Below, piece after piece: positions 29,609 to 42,517 of a stretch of 64,000 bases of DNA. Both the position numbers and the translations under genes were made by a program. This DNA is from Eutreptiella sp. 'Long Island Sound 2002'. Taxonomy: Eukaryota; Euglenozoa; Euglenophyceae; Eutreptiales; Eutreptiaceae. The notes below the pieces were generated by a model. It did not search any database and was not told the DNA's origin. It saw only the letters and a list, made by a program, of their open reading frames with translations. Numbering within the stretch: position 1 is the stretch's first letter; every line of letters begins with the position of its first letter. The DNA is taken from NCBI GenBank assembly GCA_964036045.1, contig OZ038385.1, positions 61,599,919 through 61,663,918 on the forward strand, written 5' to 3'.

Positions 29609-32600
29609 CGAAAACTGACACGGAAAAACGATTTTAGCCGTGTGGCCTCCCTCTGCCCATCAGTGCTTCTGTTGGGCTGAACCATCAGGTTAGCACAACA
29701 ACCTAATGCGGTCTCTACACATTAAAATGAAAAACAAGCAACACAGAAGGTCAATCAGTTAAAACTCAAGGTATGCTGTGACAGGAGGAAATGGTTCAGG
29801 CATGCCATCATTATCCTCCGTCCAGCACCTATCCAGATTGAAGACTGAATGTTCTATCAAGACACTGGCTGCCCACTTCCATGAAGGAAGGGCCCACGTG
29901 CCAACAGTGGGTGAAAAAATAGAAACAGATGACAGTCCACTCAGTGGGCTGGGACCCATACCTTCAGTGGGCGTTAGATCCCATCAACCCCAGCGATGCA
30001 GAGAAGAACAATGTACAGATTGCTACTGATCATCCAGGATCAGTCAGAATTCAGGATAGAGGTACTGCAGAGGCTATGCCAGCGCCTGCAGTGCCTGGAT
30101 TCAGTCAGACTACTTGCAGCATACATATTTCAGTCAGAATACTCAGCATACCTTACTTCAGTTTCACTCAGGGACACCAAAAGTTACTGTACTCATACCA
30201 CAAGCAGTGCTGTTTACAGCCACAGCCTCCACAAGAGCTTACATTAGGGGGAATCTTTGAGGTGCCCCCTTAGCCATGGCGGCTCTGTAGACTATCTCAG
30301 GACGTTGCTGCGATCTTTTATGCACCTCAGACTGGTCCAGTGTCAACCCCCTGCAGCTGCCAGGTTTCTGGCCGATACGTGGGTTCACATGGCCATTTCC
30401 CCTCGTGACCCTATCCCTGGTTACCCAGCCATGGGATTGTACAAGAACTGACCCGACTTGGTCATCAGTGGATCCTCTGGACCGGTCTGACTCAAAGACA
30501 TTGAACTGCTGCAGTGCAGAACAGACTCTTGAGGGCCTCTGCATGTTGGTGCTGCACCATAAGGCCAGAAAAGTCCTCTTAACAGCCCATGTGTTGGGGG
30601 TGTCCACAGCCCCAGTGGCTGTAACCTACGCACTGTACTGGGGTCTGGACTCCACTCCGACACTAAATGTGCTGCCTAAGTACACGTATATGGTGGGTGC
30701 TCCGCATATGGGGGCCTGCACTTGACCGCACTACCCAGCGGGTCCCGCTGTTTGCAGTCCAACAACCTGTTTCTTCTTTGATTGGCCCTTTTAATTGTGT
30801 TTGGGTGTTGGCGACCCCGAACAAGGGGACTGCTGCAGTTTGGGAGCCAATTTCAGGCACACATAGGCTGGACACTACCCTGTGATGCTGCCAGTCTCGG
30901 GCCTATCTGCCCATGTTGGTGGCCTGGGCGTGTCAGCTCCATACGGACAGCAATTATGATTGTATATGTATCAGTGGGACATGGGTTGAGTGCCCATCTC
31001 CTGTGGTAGAGGAAGAGAGATTAGTGTAGGCGTATGGACCCAGGATATGGAGGTCGTACCGCCTCAAGTCCAGACCTGATGGTCTGATGAACTACTTTGG
31101 CTTAACGGCTCCCCTTGGATCCTGAATTACATCCTGATGAATGTATTTACTATGGGTGTCCCAACCTCTGCCTGCAGGACAGGGGGGTACAGAAGATATG
31201 ACATACATATGCACATGTAAGGGAAAAGAGAAAGCCTACACATTCCCCAGAGCCCCAGAGACTTGCAACTGGGCGGTCTGGTTCCCAGATCCCCAGAGAC
31301 TTGCAACTGGGCGGTCTGGTTTGGTACTGTGGGTAGGCAGCGCCCACAGTGAGATGTCAGGACACTTCAGATCACAGTCAACACATCACTACTACACCCT
31401 AAAGCAAGACACATTTGGCTCAGGCAGGCCGGTAGGCATCAGCCGTCCACATACGGCCTACACTTGGGGGCGCTGTAAGAAGACTACCCCAGACCGGGGA
31501 CTCCCCTAAGGTTGACTTGGGGTTCTCACTGAGTGCAGGTCCTCCAGACCCTCGCAGGGTAACCACAAGGCTGTGGTGGCACTCTTTGACGATGCGTGAG
31601 TGCATCCATAAGGTAGATTGTCCGTCTACCCGGGAAGAATAGACCTTGCTGGATCTGGTGGGCCCCCACTGGAGGACATTGTTCACCCCCTGCTGCCAAG
31701 CACATTCCTCACACGCACTCCACTCACCAACTCACACATTCCGCGGTGTTCCAGCGGACTGATGGGGCGTTTCGCCGTGGTCTCCTAAGAGGCCCCGGTT
31801 GGGGATAAGCTGGACGGCAGGACATCGTCCTGAGGGTCCCTAAGGTCCATGACACTGACGTTCATGGCACCACGCTCATGCCCTCATCACCCGAGCAAGA
31901 CTCGAAATCCTGCTCACGGACAGCCAATCCTGGCAAGGCCGCGATCATCTTGGTCAAGTCCCCAGAGACTTGCAACTGGGCGGCAGGACCTTGATCGGAC
32001 GGCTCTGGCTGGATAGGAAAGGGGAAAGGAAAAAAAAAGGAGGGGATGTCGTCGACCATCACCTCCTTGGTCCAGTCACAGTCCGTCACAGCTGCCAGGA
32101 CCCGTACGCTGCAGCGACAGGGCTCACCGGTCGTTGGCACTTCAGGCTTTTCTGGCTGTGCAGACTGGGGTGCCTTCACCTGACAGCACAATCCAGCCAA
32201 GAGGGACGTCATAATGCACGAGGCGTCCACGAGCTGTGGGTCGCCCTTTGCTGGCATCGAAGCAGGGGGGGTATCTTATTCAATCCACCCTCTGGAATTC
32301 TGTCAAATCCCAGCCTGGGTGGCTATACTCCCGGACGGGGCCAGCAGGACTGATATGCTGTTAGCATAGCCCCATTCATCGGATGGGGACTCTGGGTTAC
32401 TGCTCTCAGGGATAGTCCCAGTCAGTCTTTGGACCTCATTCAGTCCTTCGCTCAAGCCCTGTTCAGGTGTGAATCCTGCTGGAGTCAATGGCAGCAAACT
32501 GCTCAGCATTTCTGGACAAATGGGCCTGGCATCAGGACCACTTTCACAGTGGGTCCCTGCCGGTGGTTGCGAAACCTGTAGAGGTCTCTCCATTCTGTCC

Positions 32601-34310
32601 TTGCCTGCTGATTGTGTGTTCACAGGTGTGTATGTAGGATTTACGTCCAACCGTCAGGGTAGCCACCAGCTTTCGCTGGGCATCCCTGACCCAGACCCAA
32701 GAAAGAGGAAAAAGAATAGGTCTTGAGTGGGTTGGCATGTCATGACATCCTGAAGGCCAGGGGTCTCGCCAGAGCACCCCTTACCTTCTCATCCATGCCA
32801 TCTCATGCCCAATCAGTAGGTCCATGGCACTCAGTCCATGGCACCCCGGGCATATTGTACCCAATCAGCAGGGCTAAGGCATAGGGTCCATGATCCCAGA
32901 CCCGAGATCCAGCCATACCTCAGGGTAACGTCCCTCCGGTGTCCCAACACCGCCTTCCTTATGCAGGGCTGGCACCCTGAAGGGTCCAACCCCCTGGCGC
33001 CGCCTTCATGCGGGGTATATCCCGCCGTACCCACCTGTATTCCTCCGGCGCGACTTGTAGGTCGCTGCCTGGGTACTGTCCTTGCAGGGGGTCCAAAATT
33101 GGCATAAAAAAAACCTGAAAAACTGGTCCCCTCGCTGGGCGCGCCATGCTCTGCCTTCCTCAGGGTCAGTCACCCACTGTCCTTCAGGATATTGGTGGGG
33201 CTGCCCTGGTCAAGGCTTTCTCCCTCCCTTTGTGGTCACTCACCCCTTGAGGTTACCACCAGTCATCCAGTCATCTGCATACTTACCCCTCCCACTCCCC
33301 TCCCCAAGGGTTTCTAGCGCTTCGCGCCACTCCAACCCCTCCTTGGCACTGTGCCTTGCCGTGGTGCTCACGGTTTACCTGGTTCCTTCGTTTCTGGTTG
33401 CCCCACTTGGGCAGATATGCGCTCCAGTCGCCCTTAGCCCACTACTCCCATCATCGGCCACATCCTGTGCAGCCTCTGGGCTGGGAAGTGCCATGTGGAT
33501 ACCCACACAGCACCCGGCTCAGTGTGACAGTAATGTCCCACTGGTGATAGGACGTGGGGCTCCCTTCCACTCTGTGACCTGGCACTCCCATGGCACCATA
33601 GCTGGCACATGCGCTGGGGGGGGATCCCCACAGGGGCAGGGCGTCCTGGTCTACCCCTCACTACTGCAGGTCCATGGCACTCAGTCCATGGCACCAATGA
33701 GGTATTGAAGAATGAGGTACAGGTCCCATACCAACCTTGGTTTTAGCGTGCGGCACTTAACCTTAAAGGGGGGGGCAGGTTCTGATGCTGAAACTGGTGA
33801 CCTATCTTGACGACGAGCTGCCCCGGTCGCGGTCCACCCCTAAAGGGCATTTCTATCCACCCACGGACTGAGAAAGGAAGTGAAAGAAACTGGACACAGG
33901 CCGATTGCAACGGCTCAGGCCCCACATCACCACAGCTGCAGATTTTCTGGGGCTCTGGCCATCATAGGCTGACATACCCCTATAGACACTCAGAATCGGC
34001 CATTGCACTGATTCCTATGTACAACAGTGGCATAGACCGGTTGCGACGGCTCGAGCCCAACATGGATCAATCCTGCTGACAAACACAAAAAGTAACACCT
34101 TGCAGGTCTGCTGGTTTCTGCTCCCGTCTGGTGGATCCCCGTTACCCACGGGGACCCCTATAAACATCCAGACTGGGCTGAAAACCAGAGACCAGACCTG
34201 CATATAACTTAATGCTCGTCTTGGCAGGGTAGTGCCACTCCCCGTAGGTAATCCGGTTGCACCTGAGTGCAACCGCAGGCACGTCCCCCGCATGGCGGAT
34301 CCCAAGGGCT
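29609..34310 (-). other. C2 interior without recognised genes
   Basis: 4.7 kb with only short frames (up to about 200 codons) and no motif I know. Structure seen: a 38-bp tandem duplication (units at 31253 and 31291, a further partial copy at 31960) and a 27-bp motif, minus strand GGTGCCATGGAC-N3-GTGCCATGGACC, at 32819-32845 and 33669-33695 with decayed copies near 31846 and 33580. Confidence 0.65.
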
Positions 34311-35471
34311 TCAGATCAGGTCGTAGCACTCGGGAGCGATGAATCCCCATAATTGTTGGAGGCGAAGGCGATTGAGTGAGCGTGGTGGCGCGGGCTGTGG
34401 AGCCTCCACAGGGCTGGGGCTGATCGCCAGCATGTCCTGCATGGTCTTGGGGACCTCCTCAGGGCAGGGGCAGGTTGCAACAGTGCCCTGCTCGTTCGTG
34501 GTCGCCTCCTCGGCCGGCTCAGCGCCTGAGGGGGCGCATTGGGCATCCTTCTTGGCCTCCTTGACCCCTGAGCGGACATCCCTGAAGTTCAAGGGGTCAT
34601 TCACGGGACTCTGCGGTTCGGCCGCGGTGGTCAACTCCATGAGCTCCTCTGGGGGGGCTGAAGGGAGATGATTTGGCCCCATCTCAACCCCGGCGGCGCA
34701 CGGGGGGTCATTCAGGACCTCGGGGGCGTCGCTCAGGACTGTGGAGTCATCGGGGGCTGGCGACGGGGCCCTTGGGGCTGGTTCAGGCCCCTCACGTTGT
34801 CGTCGGCTCTTCACTTGTCGGCCTGCTCGACATCCTCTTCGGCGACGTCGGCGTGGTGTGCTCGTCTCCGTTGTTGGTGTCCGCGGTTCCCATGATCTTT
34901 TTGATGAACTCGAAGGCGCCAGCCATTGTTGAGTTGGGGGCGACCATTGGGGCTGGCCTTTGACTGATTGGCGCCTCCAGGGCTGCGCGGGGGCGGCCAC
35001 TGAGATAGGGGCCTCCCCTTGGGGGGATTGAACCGCCTGGCTCAGGGGGGAGTCCTGAGCTGGGGCTGCCGGGTTCGGTGGACTCGAGGAGGTCGGTAGG
35101 GGGGTGCTGACGTCCTGCTCCATCACTGAGATCCTCTTCTCCATGGACTTCAAGCGCTTCTCGATGGCCAGGGCTGGCCCGCATACCCGCAGGGCAGGAC
35201 CCAAGTCAATGACGAAGTCCTCCAAGATAGGAAGGCGCGCCATGCCGCATTGGATGGTGAGGCGCTCTCTCCTGGACTCTTCCAACTCCATGAGGGCCTT
35301 GGTGAGGGCATCCATGGTCTCTTTGAAGTCCATCTCCGAGGGATTGACACTTTCCGAGGATAAGGGGCTTGATTTGCGCCTTACCGATGGCGCTCGGGAT
35401 GTGGGGCTGGTCGATGCTTCGATTTGCTGTTCCGGGGCTACCATCCCCGGGTCGACCTTCTCCAAGCCCAT
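34311..35471 (-). CDS. C2 gag-like protein, start codon inside the terminal repeat
   Basis: About 386 codons from ATG 35471. The first 14 codons lie inside the 5' direct repeat (ends at 35428) and the frame runs across the junction. The protein has a Ser/Pro-rich start and two helical, coiled-coil-like stretches (MDALTKALMELEESRRERL and IEKRLKSMEKRISVMEQD). A Pro-rich linker, an Arg-rich patch (PRRRRRRGCRAGRQVKSRRQ) and an acidic Pro/Ala tail follow. This fits a structural or RNA-binding gag-like role, but no family was recognised. It is the only sizeable frame of C2 in sense orientation. No primer-binding site can sit at the repeat boundary without being coding. Confidence 0.55.
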   Translation of the reverse strand: MGLEKVDPGMVAPEQQIEASTSPTSRAPSVRRKSSPLSSESVNPSEMDFKETMDALTKALMELEESRRERLTIQCGMARLPILEDFVIDLGPALRVCGPALAIEKRLKSMEKRISVMEQDVSTPLPTSSSPPNPAAPAQDSPLSQAVQSPQGEAPISVAAPAQPWRRQSVKGQPQWSPPTQQWLAPSSSSKRSWEPRTPTTETSTPRRRRRRGCRAGRQVKSRRQREGPEPAPRAPSPAPDDSTVLSDAPEVLNDPPCAAGVEMGPNHLPSAPPEELMELTTAAEPQSPVNDPLNFRDVRSGVKEAKKDAQCAPSGAEPAEEATTNEQGTVATCPCPEEVPKTMQDMLAISPSPVEAPQPAPPRSLNRLRLQQLWGFIAPECYDLI

Positions 35472-38400
35472 GCGGCCTCCTCTCTTGCACGCGTAGCACA
35501 AGCAGAAGACCACTCACATCCGCATTGAGTCCCTGAACTCAGTGAGCATCCATCGGGATTGCGAAATCGAAGCAATCCCTTTGAGGTCTAAACAACAAAG
35601 GGAAGAAAGCATGTACAAAAGGTCATAGGGACATGTAAAACCTCCAAAACATGTCCCGGTTAGGGTAAGGTACACAAATCAACATAAGTCACAAAGCAAG
35701 GGGCATCAAGGCAGGAGAGGGGGGGACAAATGGAGCCCACTCACCCACTCAGCACATCCTGGGTAGCCTGACTCAGGATCCCCAAGGAGGAAGAACAAAA
35801 CATGCAAAAACAACAAGACATCGGTAAGGCCCATTGGCTGTCAAAGCCTACCCTGGTGGGGGGGTGTCACTCTCCACTCCCGGCACTACAGGACCTCAGA
35901 AGCAAGGGTCTAGTGCCTACACACTCACCCACCATCCTCCCTAAATATCCTAACTCAAGTCCTCTTGGGGCAGGAGATAGCCCCATCACACCACCGTAGG
36001 GGGGTGGTGGTCCTGGGTGCCTATAAGACTCAGGCCCCAGAAATTCTGTGGAAAAGGGGGTAAAGTGGTATATCACCCATACCACCTCAGGATCCTACTT
36101 CCCAAAAGGAAACAAGGGTGGTTGGGGGTAGCCAAGACTTTCACCCTGACACACGTAGAGGGGCAGGACCCAACTCCACACGGGCTTTGAGGCCTAGCAT
36201 GGGAGGCAGGGTACAAAAACAGGCAAAACCAAAAATCAGAGGTTACCCACTTCAACACACTCTCTCGCCGAGGCAAAGGGGATTCGAAAGATTCAATGTG
36301 GGCACATCCAAAGGGCATCAGTCAAACATTCTGCCCACCAGATATCCGAGTCTGTCTCGTTGATACCGTGTCACTGTCACAAGTCTGGTAGGTTGCGCAC
36401 TTTGGTGAAATTTCCCTTAAGTGAAAAACAAGGGAGAAAAGAATGCAAATAACTCCCGCATAGGGTCAGCCTAAGGTCCAGGGAGATGTATGCACGAAGG
36501 ATTTGGGGAGCAGTTGATTGTCCTAAAAGGGCTGCCCCTACCTCTCCCTCAAGTTGGAGCAAGGCAACACACTCCAATATCCACTTTTTGAGGTCATTTT
36601 TGGGGACCTCAAAAAGGGCTTATGCATACATTCCTGAGTCAGATTTGAAGTCCAAATTGAGGTGACATATGGCTTTGGTCCGATTCGAGAAGAGTAGGCC
36701 ATAACCCAAACCCTCAAATATGTGGAATAGACACTAATGAGAGGCGATGGGTAAAATGTTGGCCAAAATCGAGAAGATGGCCTAACTTTCCCATGGCCCA
36801 GAAGTGACCTCATGAAATTTGGAATTTTCAACAAAATTCCAGAGAAAATTCAAAACAGTGAACCTGTGTACCAGTAACCTTCCAACAAATGCTCAATACA
36901 AATTAGAGAGCACCATTGAAACATAGGAAAAGACCCCAAGGTCCAACTCCTCATGGGTTCTTTACTGTTTACCCGCCAAGTGACTACATGACAGGGTGGT
37001 TTTCAGGGTCCATAATGTACATCTCTGGGACCATGTAAAACCACTATCCTATACACTTGGCAGACTTGGTTCCAATGGATTAGGTAAGTAATAGAACATA
37101 CCAAAACAAGTTCAAATACCCAAAGTAGAAACATTGGGGAGGTCGAGGGTCAAGAAACAAGGAGACTTGGCCCGAAGACCCTAATGAACCAAGTGAATGA
37201 AGTGAACACACAAAATCTGGAATCTCCAAAAGGTTTTAGAGATTGCAATGGTGTGCTGAGCCCAAGAGAAGTTATAACCAAGTAAAAGCATGCACGTAGA
37301 GTGGAAAGCATGTCCTTCCCTGTGAATCAACACTCCGGTTCGAACTCAACATGTACATGAAGATATGAGTTCGAGAAGTCAACACATGGACTGAGTAAAT
37401 TTGGGCAATGTGCTCATTACCAATTTTACTATAAGCAGAAATAGGCCAAAATGGCACATAGAGAATCGATCGTAGCGTAGAGACAAAAGTCACCGATGAC
37501 CTTTGATGGCCATATATGAATAGTAGGGATATTGGAGACCACGAATGATCGAGAGTTCGACCAGAAACTCAAAAATAGTGGATCTCCATGGTCACCACAA
37601 GTGAACACATGAAAAAAGAAAAAATCAAGACACAACCATCAAAATTCACGTGTGGCCCTATGTACAATGAATCACGGCTGAACAAAGTGCATTAAGGAAA
37701 GTAGACACATGCCACAACATGCACAAATAACACTTAGACTCGAACTTGACGCGAGCTTGGAGATCCAAGCTCGAGAAGTAGGCCCATGACAGGCCAGAAA
37801 AGAGTGATTTTTGGCATAAAATGAATATGCCAAAATGGGCTCAAAAAAGTTTAAAATTTCGAACCAAAAGATAGTGAAAGCGTCGAAACGCAACTAAAAC
37901 TCGAACATATATTGTTTGTACTCACCAAGTACGAACAAAATGAGCTCTTACTTATTTTCCGTCGCCACTATATCTTGGAGATATAGTGGCGAACTTTGAG
38001 CACATGAAAACAAAGTGCTCAAAATGTTGGAACCAAAATTGACGCCAAAAATCACCAATGACTCGAATGGACTCGAATCAAGATGACAATGACAGTAGAG
38101 ACTCGTTGCTACGACACCGAAAGGAAATTACGGGAAACCTCGACAATGACGTGACACACGAACTCGACAAAGTGGTATCATGAACACAACAAAAATGCAC
38201 TATTTATGCATGAAAGTGGGTCCCACCATGGAGTGTGGTGACCCACCACGACCATATCTCGACATTGCACAGGGAAGGAAAGGCAAGCCAAAATGTATAC
38301 CAATGTTGGCTTCACCCTGGAATCATCGAAATCAAATTGAGCTTGAGACTCACCATGGGTTGTTCACCACAACCAAAACTCAATTCAATCTTAATAATTA

Positions 38401-39211
38401 AGGCATATCTCCAAACTGGCTTGCAACTCACACAAACAAATAACATACCATTGTAGAGGAGAGTCATGCCATTCCATTGCATCTCTATTCAAGAGAAATG
38501 GATGGAAAATCTCAATTTACGGTTAGGTTGAAGTGACTACATGAAATGCATAAGATATGCATGCCATGCCTAATCTAACAATGGGAGGTAAAAGAAAAAG
38601 GCACCGTAAGGTGCCGGCAACGATGCCTAAGCTGTCCCTATACTTTAAATGGCTGGGCACCATGACGTTAAGGGGTTTTTGAAAATAGTGGCACCGGAAC
38701 CTGAACTTCTAATTCCCTATCATAAACGAAGTATTGACTATTACAACCATGCAGTCAGAATGAATTCAGGTCAACAGGATGAAGTTGCCGTAAAGGCCAG
38801 TTTGGGTCGCCAGATCCCAACTGGCAGTTCGCCCGCGAATTGGCGCGACGCCGGTTCACCACCAGGCCGCTGCCAATATTTAACTTCTGTACCTATGCGA
38901 ATTTAAGGCAAATTCGCATAGGTATCAACAGGGCAATGAATTCCCTAATGACTGATACGAAATCGGCGGAAAAACACGCCGAGTTCCATGATATCCCTCC
39001 TGCAGGCTCAGGTCAAAAGTACAATGAAAGGAAAGGTTAAGGGGGGATGAAGGCTAATGATACCCCCTATCAAATCTCATAGTGTGGGCCTATAAAAGCC
39101 TACACAAGGGGATGACGGGGGTCAGCACAAAGACGAGTATGTGTCCCCATAACCGGGGATCAGGCCCCACAGGGGGGGCCGGGGGGCGCAGGGCATGACG
39201 GAAGCCAAACA
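35428..39211 (-). repeat. C2 direct repeat A1 (5' LTR-like)
   Basis: 3784 bp, TGTTTGGCTTCC to CCCCGGAACA on the minus strand. Partner of 25714-29444. Confidence 0.9.
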
Positions 39212-39216
39212 GCTAC

Positions 39217-41134
39217 GGGAGCCTATGTGGATGTTCCTGGGTATACAACCCTGAGTGGGCTGAGGAGAGGACCTGAGTCATGCGGGAGCAGGAGTAGAGG
39301 ATCGGGGAGATCCTCCAAAAGCTCCCTGACGCGGTCGGAGATAAAAGAGGCTCTCTGAGGAGCTATCCCTGAACTTGTGGGCGATCTCACTCAAGAGATT
39401 CGGGCCAAATCAGAGTCCCTGACTCCGCCCCAAGCGTCGCCTACCATCGTGGGACTTTCACCCCATCGAATACAGGCTAATCACCTGGTGGCAGGGCTGA
39501 CAAACATTCTGGGGAGCCTGAGGAGCCGACCGATGCCGCCCCCTGCTGTGATACCGAGAAGCTCTTTCATACCAAGAACGGCCCAGCTTCCCTACAGCCA
39601 CGTGGGGAATTCCACGAGAGCCGAGCTGGACCGGCTGGGGTTGACAGCGGTGAGGGCAATGGTGGTCGTGGAGCCCTATGGCTCCAGTGACCTAGGCGAA
39701 GACCCCTCCGATGATGAGCCGCCGTCGATGACTTCTGCTTCCCCCTCGGAGGACGACGACCCTGAGGACCCCGAGAACCCAGATGGGCAGAGGAAAAAGA
39801 AGAAGAGGAAGACCCGGCGCCCTGAGGGACACAGGTCTCAGGAGGCTAAGGCCATTGCCACCTCCAAGATCGTGGTGAACTTGCCTGAGTTCACAGGCAA
39901 GGACCCCAGCGAGTTCGCTGAGAATTTTGGCCGGTTCCTCCGAATGACCGGCCAAACCCACGCTAGTGGACGGTTCAAGTGCGATCTGCTCCTGCAGTGT
40001 TGCAAGACCAATTACCTGGAGAAGCAGGTCAAGCAGATCGTGACTAAGTCCGCCACCTTTGCCGACGTGTTGGTCGCCTTGGAGAGGCAGTACCCTACCT
40101 ATGAAACCGACCTCTCCATCAGGGCCGAGATCCAGAACCTGGCCGTGCTGCCCAACAACCCCAAACCTGGCAGGGTCTCTGAGCTACTGGCTGACCTGGA
40201 TGACTGGGCTGGACGATTGACGCCCGGTTCCTACAGCAGCGACGACCTGCTTTTCTGGTTGGTGGCTAAGCTCCTTCGGCAGCTGTGGGACAAGTGCCAT
40301 TCAACGGCAGAGCGCAAGGCTAGAGCCCTCCACTACGAGGATTTATGTGTGCTACTCCTGGAGCTGGCGCACGAGAAGGAAAGCGACCAGCACCTGAACG
40401 CCTACCGTCCGGGTGGGGGAGGCTCTGCAAGCCAGGGCAAAGGGTACGGAGGACTCAAAACTGGACAGGGGACTACCCCCAAACACGCCCGTATCATGCA
40501 AAATGTCAAGGAGCTCTTCTGGTGTGATGCCAGAGATGAGCAGGGTCACCTGCAGCACGCCCCAGACAGCGAGCAGCGAGACTGCTTCGTAGTCCAAGGG
40601 AAGAAGCAGGAGACCAACACCGGCGCCAAGGCGAAGATGCCGGATCACTACAGGTGTACTATCACTTGTGCCTTCTGTGGGAAGAGGAAGCACTACGAGG
40701 ATGAGTGCTACAAAAAACAGCGCCTGTCGGCGAAGCTGAAGGGTGAGGATCCTGGCAAAGGCTCTGGCAAGGGTGGTGGCAAAGGCAACGGCAACGACTC
40801 CGGCAAGGGCAAGTCGAGAGGACGTGGAAAAGTACAAGACAAGAACCAAGGTGGACGAGGAGGAGGCGCTAACCGCCAGCCAGACAAGGACAACAAGAAC
40901 CCGGACAAGAACGGAGGCAACCCCAACCCTAATCCAGGGGGGAACTCCGAGCCCTCTTGAGGGCAGTCTGGTCCTACCACACGCTCGCAAACTCAGGCCC
41001 AGCGAGAACAAGGGGCCAAGCGTGAACATGAACGTGGTGATGACGGCAACGCTAAGAAGAGAAGCCGTCTCATGAGGATGGCCCGCAAATTGCGGAAGAA
41101 GGGGTTCGAGTTTACCTGTCCCGCGGAGTTCTGA
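39217..41134 (+). pseudogene. E3 Gag, C-terminal part with intact zinc knuckle
   Basis: It continues the frame of 25106-25677. It carries the family A capsid-like core (FAENFGRFLRMTGQTHASG, then QVKQIVTKSATFADV), an intact CCHC knuckle CAFCGKRKHYEDEC (40667-40708) and a Gly/Lys-rich basic tail. Two stops are specific to this copy: TGA 39356-39358 (E2 has CGA) and TGA 40958-40960 (E2 has GGA). The terminal TGA 41132-41134, followed by CGG, is shared with E2, and protease follows in the same frame, so it may be a readthrough site. The protein would form the particle and bind element RNA. Confidence 0.8.
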
Positions 41135-42517
41135 CGGGGACGCTCCAGTGGGGCCCTGGACCTGGTGTTCTGGGTACGTATTCGACTAGGGAGACGTGAA
41201 TACCTGGGGTTATTGGATACTGGCGACACCATATCTATAGTGGCCAAGAAAATGTTACCTTGTGGGAGCCTGAAGAACACCATGACCACCGCTACTATAC
41301 AAATGGGGGATGGACATGTGGTGCACAGCTGCGGGGACTGTGAAGTGGAGGTACCTATGGCCTCAGGAACTATCGCCTGTCGGTTCTATCTGATGGACAC
41401 TGAGGCCCTCGACTTTGTACTGGGGACTGACTTCTTCGTACAGCACTCCCAGATACAATCCCTGACGCTGCAAGCGCCCTACCTCCTCTACCTGGACCAC
41501 GGCGGTGGCAGAGAGTCCGTACCACTGGAGCAGTCGGAGCACACCTCGAGCTACCTGAGGGTATCGAAGGAGGAGCCCTCGAACATGATGGTGGCCTCCG
41601 AAACTGAGGACTATCAACTATTGGGGGAAGACCTAGACCAAGGTCTGAAGGAGTTGGGTTACTCTAGAGAAGACCTGAGTATGGAGTTGTTCGCCAGTGA
41701 CAAGCAACATGTCCTGGACCTTTACTGCAGCAAGGGGAAGAACTGCAGCTACAAATTGTACTGGCCCTCTTTCGGGATGGCCTACGGGAGCCCCAGGTTC
41801 AGTGAACTGGGGAAAGTCTTGACCCAGGTGGCCTTGGAACGTTCCCGTATGGTCCTATGTTCCCCCGATTAGGGGGCCCATGGGGGCAACAAGTACTGGC
41901 AAACCCTCCTGGATAGGCTGACTATCAGTATGGTTGGGTTACCTGATGAGGCCATCTACGTTCCTCTGGGGCGTAAGACACCTATCGAGAAAACAAAATG
42001 GGGGAGTATGCTCAGTGTGGTTGACGAAGGTCTTACCTCCAGCCCCTGGGAGGACCTGGACTCGACTCTGGTCCAGGCTATACAACGAGAAAGCGGTGGA
42101 CTCGCCTTGGGTGACTTGAAGGATCGACTACGGCCTTAAGATGCTATTGAGACTATACCCGGGGGGGATGAATACGTCGTGACTAACACGGACGCCCCCA
42201 ACTCTCCCTGCCATGTACCTGTTCCTGATGGAGTCTCTGAGTGTGGACTATCCGAGCTCCCTAGTTCTATCCACTCAGATGACGAAACTGAGCACGACGC
42301 CTTCTTTGTGCAGACCTGTGTGGAGGAAGTGGAGAACGCCGAGTACGTTGCCCCACTAAAACCCCTACTCTCCATGAGGGTGGAAGACCCCTTGGACGAA
42401 GAGCTGGATCCCCGATCCAGGCTAAGGGAGTATGTGGACTCCAAGAGGAGGTTGGTGGCGAAAAAGCTATGCTAAGCTAAGCCTACCCGCAGCTCTTGGC
42501 CACTGAAGCAAGGACAT
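41135..42517 (+). pseudogene. E3 protease and protease-RT linker
   Basis: In frame with Gag. The active-site loop reads YLGLLDTGDTISIVA (D-T-G retained) and the retropepsin second half is present (ALDFVLGTDFFVQHSQ). The linker region (LYWPSFGMAYGSPRF, PDEAIYVPLG) matches B1 in order. Copy-specific stops: TAG 41870-41872 (B1 has Trp here), TAA 42137-42139, TAA 42473-42475. No frameshift was found over the whole segment. Confidence 0.75.

Larger units (their letters stand above)
25678..39211 (-). mobile_element. C2: complete 13.5-kb retroelement with split direct repeats
   Basis: Target duplication GCTAC at 25673-25677 and 39212-39216; the uninterrupted site is present in E2 (near 10930). Read on the minus strand: A1 direct repeat (39211-35428), gag-like frame, long interior, hairpin and purine tract, B1 (29578-29544), spacer, hairpin and purine tract, A2 (29444-25714), B2 (25713-25678). 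The ends are TGTTTGG and GTTTTACA. No reverse transcriptase or integrase was found, so it is non-autonomous. The ~3.75-kb terminal repeats are unusually long for an LTR. Confidence 0.9.

Noticed and set aside
33082-33708. 208-codon plus-strand frame in C2
   Set aside because: Antisense to C2, Leu/Pro/Ser-rich, without motif, and containing the bipartite repeat; likely chance.
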